A DNA stretch of 6,956 bases, taken from Actinomycetota bacterium (lineage in GTDB: Bacteria; Actinomycetota; Thermoleophilia; Gaiellales; F1-60-MAGs149). The notes beneath the pieces were generated by a model, which saw nothing but the letters and a program-made list of their open reading frames with translations, had not been told where the DNA came from and made no database searches. A program made the position numbers and the translations under genes. Positions 1-5,255 of the stretch are shown piece by piece. How positions within the stretch are numbered: position 1 is the stretch's first letter; each line of letters opens with the position of its first letter. The stretch is taken from NCBI GenBank assembly GCA_947481755.1, contig CANKHS010000069.1, positions 1-6,956 on the forward strand. The letters run 5' to 3'.

Positions 1-32
1 GCGACATTTTGGGCCCGGGCCCAAAATGTCGC
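1..32. repeat. Perfect 32-bp palindrome downstream of the GS-like gene
   Basis: The left arm GCGACATTTTGGGCCC (1-16) is exactly reverse-complementary to the right arm (17-32), with no mismatch and no spacer. As RNA it would give a 14-bp stem with a CCGG loop. It lies two bases beyond the stop codon of the GS-like gene, which suggests a role in ending or protecting that transcript. It is not a classic intrinsic terminator: no T-tract follows on the minus strand inside the window, and its internal T/A runs sit in the order opposite to an A-stem-T terminator. The centre is two tandem GGGCCC palindromes. Its left edge is the window edge, so it may extend further. It could instead be a dispersed repeat or a protein-binding site. 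Confidence 0.8.
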
Positions 33-34
33 CT

Positions 35-1378
35 CTACGTGCGTTCGAACGAGCGGTGCAGTTCCCCGTCCGTGACGGCCGACTCAAAAGCAGCAACCTC
101 GTGACGACCCGAATTGACGTAGTGGTCGACGACACGGTCGCCAAGCGCCGCGCGTGCCAGCGAGCTCGCGTCCAAGAGATCGACAGCCTGCGCGAGCGAC
201 GTTGGCAGGTGATCGCCTTCGCTGTCGTAGGCGTTCCCTTGCAGTGGCGGCACGAGCGGGAGCGCGCGATCGATGCCATCGAGCCCAGCGGCGATCGTGG
301 CGGCAAAGGCGAGATACGGGTTCGCATCGCCACCGGCAATCCGGCTCTCGAGACGTAACGACGGGCCATGCCCAACAGAACGAAACGCACATGTGCGATT
401 GTCGATACCCCACAGCAACTTCGTGGGCGCAAACGAGCCGTTCGCATAGCGCTTGTACGAGTTGATATTCGGCGCGTAGAAATACGAGAGTTCGCGCGTG
501 CTGGCAACCTGCCCCGCCACGTAGCCCTCGTAGAGCGACGAACGGCCACCGTCGCCGTCGCCCGGGAAGAGTGGCGTCTCGCCGTCCCAGAACGAACAGT
601 GAATGTGACACGAGTTGCCCTCGAGCTGGTTGGGCTTCGCCATAAACGTGATTGCCGCCCCATGCTGGTGTGCGATCTCTCGGGCCGCCAATTTGTAGAT
701 CACATGATCATCAGCCATCCGCAAGGCCTCTTGATAACGGAAGTTGATCTCGTGTTGACCGAAGTTGCACTCACCCTTCGAGTCCTCGACCTTCAACCCC
801 GCGGCCTTCATCGCCAAGCGAATCGGGCGAATGATGTCCTCGACCATCGTCGTGCCAAAAATGGAGTAGTCGACGTTGTAGGCATTCGCTGGCTTGAGGT
901 CGCGGTACGACTTTTCCCGCGCCGCCTCGTAGGTCTCGCGATACAACACGAACTCCAACTCGGAGCCAATCTTCGCGGTCCATCCCCGCTCGGCCAGACG
1001 CGCCAACTGAGCCCGCAAGATCTGGCGCGGCGACTCGGCGACGGGCGAACCGTCGTGGTGTTCGACATCGGCGAGGCAGATGACGGTGCCTTCTAGCCAG
1101 GTCGTGCGACGCAGCGTCGAGAGATCGGGGCGCAGTACGAAATCCCCGTAGCCCGACTCCCAGCTCGTCAACGCAAATCCCGGTAGCGGAGTCATCTCCA
1201 TGTCTACCGCCAGCAGGTACGCGCAGGCCTCAGCACCGTGCTCCGCGATCTCCGCCACGAAGGCCTCGGCATCGAGCCGTTTTCCCTGCAGTCGACCCTG
1301 CATGTCAGTCATCGCCAAGACGACCGTGTCGATCTCTCCGCGCGTTACACCCTCACACAACTCGTCCAGCGTCATCAT
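35..1378 (-). CDS. Glutamine synthetase-family ligase (gamma-glutamylpolyamine synthetase-like)
   Basis: This 447-residue protein has the full GS fold: an N-terminal beta-grasp domain (about 15-105) and a catalytic domain. Visible active-site motifs are GSELEF (138-143, metal-binding Glu140/Glu142), KGECNFGQHE (201-210, Glu203/Glu210), the NSCHIH histidines (255-260), NSYKRY (306-311), the NRTCAFR arginines (327-333) and LESR near 343-346. The TDMQGRLQGKRL stretch and the absence of the adenylylation tyrosine motif point away from the ammonium-assimilating GlnA and toward the GlnA-like/PuuA group. That group ATP-dependently gamma-glutamylates amines such as putrescine, but the substrate cannot be read from sequence. 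Two adjacent ATG codons follow GGGAG (1384-1388), so the start may be 1378 or 1375. It is the last gene after sepF, 51 bases downstream, and is probably cotranscribed. A cytoplasmic oligomer is expected from the family. Confidence 0.9.
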   Translation of the reverse strand: MMTLDELCEGVTRGEIDTVVLAMTDMQGRLQGKRLDAEAFVAEIAEHGAEACAYLLAVDMEMTPLPGFALTSWESGYGDFVLRPDLSTLRRTTWLEGTVICLADVEHHDGSPVAESPRQILRAQLARLAERGWTAKIGSELEFVLYRETYEAAREKSYRDLKPANAYNVDYSIFGTTMVEDIIRPIRLAMKAAGLKVEDSKGECNFGQHEINFRYQEALRMADDHVIYKLAAREIAHQHGAAITFMAKPNQLEGNSCHIHCSFWDGETPLFPGDGDGGRSSLYEGYVAGQVASTRELSYFYAPNINSYKRYANGSFAPTKLLWGIDNRTCAFRSVGHGPSLRLESRIAGGDANPYLAFAATIAAGLDGIDRALPLVPPLQGNAYDSEGDHLPTSLAQAVDLLDASSLARAALGDRVVDHYVNSGRHEVAAFESAVTDGELHRSFERT

Positions 1379-1383
1379 CGTCT

Positions 1384-1388
1384 CTCCC
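1384..1388 (-). promoter_or_regulatory. Ribosome binding site of the GS-like gene
   Basis: GGGAG on the minus strand lies 5 bases before the first ATG and 8 before the second. The second spacing is slightly more usual, so the annotated protein may be one residue shorter at its N-terminus. Confidence 0.6.
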
Positions 1389-1429
1389 GTCCTGACCCGG
1401 AAACCCTACCGTGGGTCGAGCGAGCGACG

Positions 1430-1996
1430 CTAGTTGCCTGGGTTAAAGAAGCCCTGGTCGACGAGACGCTGGCGATCCTCTGCCGAGACCTCGACATTGG
1501 CGGGCGTCAGGAGGAAGACCTTCTCGGCGATGCGCTGAATCGCACCGTCAAGCGCGTAGGACATACCCGAGCTGAAGTCGATCAGGCGACGCGACAGGTC
1601 GGGCTCGGCCGTCTGGAGATTGACGATCACGGGCACGCCGTTCTTAAAGCGATCAGCGATCTGTTGCGCATCGTTGTACGAGCGTGGCGCGATCACATGG
1701 ACGCGCACCGCATTCGCGGGGCTGCCGGTCGAGGACGAGCGCAAAACGTTCGTCTCCTCGCTGCTCGATGCCCCACCACGACGCGGTCGTCCTGCTGCGG
1801 TCTCCTCCTCGGAGAAGGCTTCGTCGAAGTCACTCGCCGTCTCGCGATGGCGGCGACGATCGATGCGGCGCACGCTACTGCTCTTCGATGGACGTTCGAG
1901 ATCCTCATGCACCGTGGACATGTCGTCGTAGAGGCTTTCATCCTCTGCGAGACCGAAGTACACGAGTGATCGGTGCCAAATGCTTCCGCCAGACAT
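1430..1996 (-). CDS. sepF: Cell division protein SepF
   Basis: SepF is a cytoplasmic protein that binds the C-terminal tail of FtsZ and tethers Z-ring filaments to the membrane. This 188-residue protein shows the expected three parts. The N-terminal stretch WHRSLVYFGL (7-16) fits the membrane-binding amphipathic helix. A low-complexity charged linker (about 18-97) is rich in Ser, Arg, Glu and Asp. The SepF domain (about 98-172) includes PRSYNDAQQIADRFKNGVPV (104-123), RRLIDFSSGMSYALDG (136-151) and VFLLTPANVEV (160-170). The open frame runs further upstream through yggS, but the ATG at 1996 gives the conserved N-terminus. AGGGAG (2009-2014) lies 12 bases before it, a rather long spacing. The gene starts 22 bases after the yggS stop. 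ftsZ is not in the window. Confidence 0.95.
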   Translation of the reverse strand: MSGGSIWHRSLVYFGLAEDESLYDDMSTVHEDLERPSKSSSVRRIDRRRHRETASDFDEAFSEEETAAGRPRRGGASSSEETNVLRSSSTGSPANAVRVHVIAPRSYNDAQQIADRFKNGVPVIVNLQTAEPDLSRRLIDFSSGMSYALDGAIQRIAEKVFLLTPANVEVSAEDRQRLVDQGFFNPGN

Positions 1997-2018
1997 GCGC
2001 GGAGCATACTCCCTGGGG

Positions 2019-2720
2019 TTACGGTCGTGTGTCGGACGGACCAAGAAGGACGGAGCCAGCACGCACCAACGTGGCCCCTTCCTCAACAGCAATCGGGAAA
2101 TCCTGGCTCGTTCCCATCGAAAGTTGAGCGAACTGATGGACGCCCACCCAGCGCTCAGATGCCTGCTCTGCGAGTTCGCGGAGCGCACGGAAGGCGGGTC
2201 GTGAGACCTCTGGTTCCGTCGCAAACGCTGGCATCGTCATCAATCCTTGGACGCGAATGTTCGACTGACCGGCGAGGCGCTCGAGCAATCCGTCGAGGTC
2301 TGCGGGTGCCACACCGTCCTTATCGGGGTCGCCGGCCACGTTGACTTCGACCAACACATCCTGCGGTTCGAGCGAGCGCGTCTGCAGTTGATCGGCCGTC
2401 GACTCGGTGAATAACGAGTGAACCAACGCGACGCGCCCGACGATCTCCTTGACCTTACGACTCTGCAGATGACCGATGAAATCCCACGTGAACAGATCGC
2501 CGTGTGCATCCTGTTTCGCGATCAGCTGATCCGTGCGGTTCTCCCCCACGCGGCGGATGCCGGCCGCGTGCAGTAGCGGCAGGTCTTCGATCGCGAGGTA
2601 CTTGACGGCCGCGACGATCTCGACCCCATCCGGGTTACGCCCAACGCGCGCGCAGGCGTCGGCAATCTGCTGCTGCGTGGCAGCGACGCCGGCCTTCACA
2701 TCGTCGGGATTACGCGTCAT
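2019..2720 (-). CDS. yggS: YggS/PLPBP-family pyridoxal phosphate homeostasis protein
   Basis: This is a 233-residue, full-length member of the alanine-racemase-like fold III family that binds PLP but has no known catalytic activity. Loss of homologues elsewhere disturbs vitamin B6, amino acid and 2-oxoacid pools. Lys40 in EIVAAVKY is the expected Schiff-base lysine. VGENR (58-62), WDFIGHLQSRK (79-89), the EVNVAGDPDKDG stretch and the C-terminal SMGTSQDFPIAV and VRAGSVLLG segments are family hallmarks. Its ATG overlaps the pgeF stop as ATGA, with GAGGA just upstream, so translational coupling to pgeF is likely. The gene name follows family usage. Confidence 0.95.
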   Translation of the reverse strand: MTRNPDDVKAGVAATQQQIADACARVGRNPDGVEIVAAVKYLAIEDLPLLHAAGIRRVGENRTDQLIAKQDAHGDLFTWDFIGHLQSRKVKEIVGRVALVHSLFTESTADQLQTRSLEPQDVLVEVNVAGDPDKDGVAPADLDGLLERLAGQSNIRVQGLMTMPAFATEPEVSRPAFRALRELAEQASERWVGVHQFAQLSMGTSQDFPIAVEEGATLVRAGSVLLGPSDTRP

Positions 2721-3484
2721 ACGTCCTCACGGTAGGCGATCACGCCCTGTCGTCCTGTCGTGGCGCCGTCGCGACGGTACGAGAAGAAGTCGTCGGTCTC
2801 GGTGATCGTGCAGATACCGGCGATGTCGATGGCGTCGGGACTGACACCCGCAGAGAACAATGCGAGCCCGGCGCAGGCGGCAAGGTCGGCCGTGCCACCG
2901 TAGGCAGCGCCCTCACCGAAGCGCTCGCGCAAGGGGATCGCAACGTCGTCACCGACCTCATAGGCCTGCGGCCCGGCACACGGACCAACCGCGGCGGCGT
3001 AGGCTCCTGGTCCGAGCGCAGCAACCGTCGCCTCCACGACGCCGGCTACAAGCCCCTTCCACCCTGCGTGGCAGACAGCGACAGCAGAGCCATCGAGTGC
3101 GGCGATCACGATTGGCACGCAGTCCGCCGACAATGCGACCAATGCGAGGTCGGCCTCGCGCGTGATCAGCGCGTCGGCCTGTGGCAGCTCGCCCTGCGGG
3201 TCGAGGTAGCCACCGAGCATCGGCTCGGCAACGCGGACGACGGTGCCATGGACCTGATGGTTCTGCACGGTGCGCGCAGGATCCACGCCGACAGCCGCAC
3301 AGAGGCGCCGACGGTTTTCGGCGACTGCCGCACGATCATCGCCAGTCGTCAGACCCAAGTTAAGCGAGGCGAATGGTGTTTTCGAGACGCCACCCTGTCG
3401 GCCACTAAAGACCGCGATGATGCCCTCCGGGCCCTGCCAACGCAAGAGCGGGAAGGCCTCCCAATTGTCCCACGTGAGCGACAT
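2717..3484 (-). CDS. pgeF: PgeF/YfiH multicopper-oxidase-like (laccase-domain) protein
   Basis: This 255-residue protein belongs to the Cu-oxidase_4 (YfiH/PgeF) family. Described roles are removal of L-Ser-containing muropeptide precursors in E. coli (peptidoglycan editing) and purine nucleoside phosphorolysis/deamination in several homologues; which applies here is not evident. The metal-site residues are all visible: His79 (QNHQVHG), Cys122 (ADCVP) and His139 (CHAGWKG). SGRQGGVS (27-34), a VGPC motif (166-169) and FFSYRRDG...TGRQ near the C-terminus are typical. The frame stays open to 3577, but that would overlap the divergent M50 gene; the ATG at 3484 yields a normal N-terminus (MSLTWDNW). 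No good Shine-Dalgarno is seen before it. First gene of the operon. Confidence 0.93.
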   Translation of the reverse strand: MSLTWDNWEAFPLLRWQGPEGIIAVFSGRQGGVSKTPFASLNLGLTTGDDRAAVAENRRRLCAAVGVDPARTVQNHQVHGTVVRVAEPMLGGYLDPQGELPQADALITREADLALVALSADCVPIVIAALDGSAVAVCHAGWKGLVAGVVEATVAALGPGAYAAAVGPCAGPQAYEVGDDVAIPLRERFGEGAAYGGTADLAACAGLALFSAGVSPDAIDIAGICTITETDDFFSYRRDGATTGRQGVIAYREDV

Positions 3485-3525
3485 GTCGTGAGGGTAACGC
3501 GCCGGGTCAATGTACGCTGCGCGGG
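3485..3525. promoter_or_regulatory. Divergent spacer expected to hold promoters for pgeF and the M50 gene
   Basis: Only 41 bases separate the two divergent start codons, so at least one promoter must lie in or overlap this stretch. On the minus strand TACATT (3509-3514) resembles a -10 box 24 bases before the pgeF ATG, but no convincing -35 sits at the usual distance. Neither gene has a clear Shine-Dalgarno, so short-leader or leaderless transcripts are possible. The placement comes from gene layout more than from motif quality. Confidence 0.4.
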
Positions 3526-4179
3526 ATGCCTGACCTTCAGGAACGCTTCTCGAGCCAGAGCCTCGAACTGCTGGCACTGATCCTGCCCGTGCTGATCATC
3601 TCGATGGCGCTGCATGAACTCGCCCATGCCTGGGTTGCCAATCGCCTTGGTGATCCGACGGCCAAGATGATGGGGCGCCTCACGCTCAATCCGCTCGTTC
3701 ACATCGATCCGATGGGTTCGGCGATGTTCGCAATCTCGTGGATTGCGTCGGGCTTCATGTTCGGCTGGGCCAAGCCGATCCCCGTGCAGCCTCGCTTCTT
3801 CAACCATCCGCAGCGCGGCATGGCGATCGTGGCGATTGCCGGTCCGGTGACGAATATCTTGATCGCCTACGTCACGGCGCTGACCTTTATCTGGGTCTTT
3901 TCGTATCCCAGCGGTCTCCTCGGGGAGTTTCTTGGACTGGCCTTCAGCACCAACGTGCTGCTTGCCGTCTTCAACATGCTCCCCATTCCACCGCTCGACG
4001 GCAGCCGTGTACTGGCAGCGTTTATGCCGCGCGAGATGGCTGCGTCGTGGGGTCGCCTCGATCGCCACGGCTTCATGATCCTCTTCGCGCTGTTGATCTT
4101 CTTCCGGCCACTCTTCGGGATCATCGACGCGATTCGAATTCCGATCCAGGATCTCCTCATTACCCTGGCCGGAGGCTGA
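3526..4179 (+). CDS. Site-2-protease-type M50 membrane metalloprotease
   Basis: This 217-residue integral membrane protein carries both zinc-site motifs of the M50 family: HELAH (30-34, HExxH) in the first membrane helix, and NMLPIPPLDG (150-159), where Asp158 supplies the third ligand. Hydrophobic segments near 13-29, 63-80, 98-126, 135-152 and 185-208 fit a compact core. There is no PDZ or CBS domain, so it belongs to the short 'site-2 protease family protein' group (SpoIVFB/YwhC-like) rather than to RseP. Members cleave transmembrane substrates within the membrane; the substrate here is unknown. The conserved GRLTLNPLVHIDPMGS loop is intact. The ATG at 3526 lacks an obvious ribosome binding site. 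A 31-codon membrane ORF begins one base after its stop. Confidence 0.93.
   Translation: MPDLQERFSSQSLELLALILPVLIISMALHELAHAWVANRLGDPTAKMMGRLTLNPLVHIDPMGSAMFAISWIASGFMFGWAKPIPVQPRFFNHPQRGMAIVAIAGPVTNILIAYVTALTFIWVFSYPSGLLGEFLGLAFSTNVLLAVFNMLPIPPLDGSRVLAAFMPREMAASWGRLDRHGFMILFALLIFFRPLFGIIDAIRIPIQDLLITLAGG
4171..4175 (+). promoter_or_regulatory. Shine-Dalgarno GGAGG before the 31-codon ORF
   Basis: GGAGG sits in the last codons of the M50 gene, exactly 5 bases before the GTG at 4181. It is among the strongest ribosome binding sites in the window and is the main reason for calling the small ORF. Confidence 0.6.
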
Positions 4180-4180
4180 A

Positions 4181-4276
4181 GTGCAGTCGCGCTCGCTCCT
4201 CTTCGCGGGAGTCCTCGCGCTCGCCGTTGCCGTCGCCTTTATCGGCTTCGGCCTTGTCGCCGGCTCCGGTCGCTAG
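4181..4276 (+). CDS. Small single-pass membrane protein, 31 residues, unrecognised
   Basis: A GTG-initiated frame of 31 codons ends at TAG (4274-4276). It begins one base after the M50 stop and is preceded by GGAGG at ideal spacing. The product starts MQSRSLLFAG: a short basic N-terminus (Arg4), then about 22 uninterrupted hydrophobic residues (6-27), then GSGR. This fits one transmembrane helix, probably N-terminus inside. It includes a GxxxG packing motif (Gly24/Gly28). I recognise no family. Coupling to the M50 gene suggests a partner, modulator or substrate of the protease, but that is inference. It could also be a decayed remnant or a chance GC-rich frame; hydrophobic frames arise easily in such DNA. 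Confidence 0.5.
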   Translation: MQSRSLLFAGVLALAVAVAFIGFGLVAGSGR

Positions 4277-5200
4277 CTACGACACGCCGAGCTCACGCGC
4301 CCATGCAGCGACGAGTGGGCCGATTGTCGACCGTCCAGTGCTGCGATCCCAACGGGCATAGACCCACGCTCCGCCGATCTGCGTTGGTGTGATGCCATCC
4401 CGTTGCCAGGCAGAGCGAATGTCAGTGTCTTGCGTGATCCACGCTGCAGAGTCCGTCAATAGCCAAGGCAAATGGCCGCTCTCCGGCATCGCCGGGTCGA
4501 GCAGCGCAGCGTTCGGATCGTCTGGTGATTGCTCGGCGTTTGGATTGAGTAAGACGAAGTGCGAGGCGACGGAGTCGTCGTATGTCCCGGTCTTGATCAT
4601 CATCACGACGCCGCTCCGCTGCGCTGGTGTGAGACCCCGATACGCTCGCACCAGTGGCGCCGTGCTCGCAGTCATCGGCTTCCAACCCGGCACACCGGGG
4701 AGGTACTCCTCGGTCAGGCCCATCTGCACGTGCCCATCGGAGAGCTCGGCAACGAGATCCGAGTACAACGTCGCCATCGCCAGACCGGAGAGCGTGTAGT
4801 AGTAGAAATCGTGCGCGGCACGGTTGAGTATGGCCGGCGTCCAGGGCCGCCGACGGCGCGGCACGAGCAGCTGCATCGCCATCGCCATGCAGGTGAGCAT
4901 GCAGCCCTCGTTGCCGATCGAATTGCCATTCGGGTAGCGATGGAGCAGCTCCGCCGCCTCCGCGCGCGTACGGCCGTTGAGCTCCATATCTGCGCGCATC
5001 ACGAGCTTGCGATCCCACATCAAATCGTCCGCCCAACGTGGATCGTCTTGGCGGTACGGCATACCGCTTAGATCAAGCAGGCGCCTAGTCGGGGCCTCGG
5101 CATCCGCGGCCGGCGATGCAGCGACGAGCGAGCCGAGGCCGAGCGTGACCCCAGCGCCCAGAGCAGACCCCAAGAAGCGACGACGTGTCCCCGAGAACAT
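4277..5200 (-). CDS. Tat-exported C39-like cysteine peptidase family protein
   Basis: This 307-residue protein begins with a twin-arginine signal: TRRRFLG (5-11), a hydrophobic stretch (about 12-29) and a likely signal peptidase site after ADA (32-34). The mature part resembles the Peptidase_C39-like domain (papain fold): YRQDDPRW (49-56) matches the usual domain opening, Cys100 in IGNEGCMLTCMAMAM the nucleophile region, His214 in SHFVLLN the catalytic histidine, and Asp235 (LLDP) the third residue. Gln51 could supply the oxyanion hole. The motif after the cysteine is MLTCMA rather than the common GPTS, so activity is unproven. A role outside the membrane, perhaps in wall or peptide cleavage, is inferred from export only. 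AGGAG lies just one base from the ATG, an unusually tight spacing, but no alternative in-frame start exists before the signal peptide. Confidence 0.75.
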   Translation of the reverse strand: MFSGTRRRFLGSALGAGVTLGLGSLVAASPAADAEAPTRRLLDLSGMPYRQDDPRWADDLMWDRKLVMRADMELNGRTRAEAAELLHRYPNGNSIGNEGCMLTCMAMAMQLLVPRRRRPWTPAILNRAAHDFYYYTLSGLAMATLYSDLVAELSDGHVQMGLTEEYLPGVPGWKPMTASTAPLVRAYRGLTPAQRSGVVMMIKTGTYDDSVASHFVLLNPNAEQSPDDPNAALLDPAMPESGHLPWLLTDSAAWITQDTDIRSAWQRDGITPTQIGGAWVYARWDRSTGRSTIGPLVAAWARELGVS

Positions 5201-5255
5201 GCTCCTCAGCCTACTCGGCGATCCGGTTCAACGGAGGACGACTCCGATCCGAGCA

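Noticed and set aside
368..1096. 242-codon plus-strand frame opposite the GS-like gene
   Set aside because: It is fully antisense to a gene with all GS active-site motifs, has no domain signature, and its composition mirrors the codon bias of the opposite strand.
1997..2224. N-terminal extension of sepF by 76 codons
   Set aside because: It overlaps the end of yggS and has unrelated composition; the conserved SepF N-terminus begins at the ATG at 1996.
3485..3577. N-terminal extension of pgeF by 31 codons
   Set aside because: It would overlap the start of the divergent M50 gene and adds no family-conserved sequence.
3349..4068. 239-codon minus-strand frame across pgeF and the M50 gene
   Set aside because: It covers two well-supported genes in other frames and has an Arg/His/Glu-rich composition without motifs.
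5232..5246. Short inverted repeat CGGAG/CTCCG between cca and the C39-like gene as a terminator
   Set aside because: The stem is only 5 bp with a 5-base loop and is followed by no T-tract; such stems are expected by chance.
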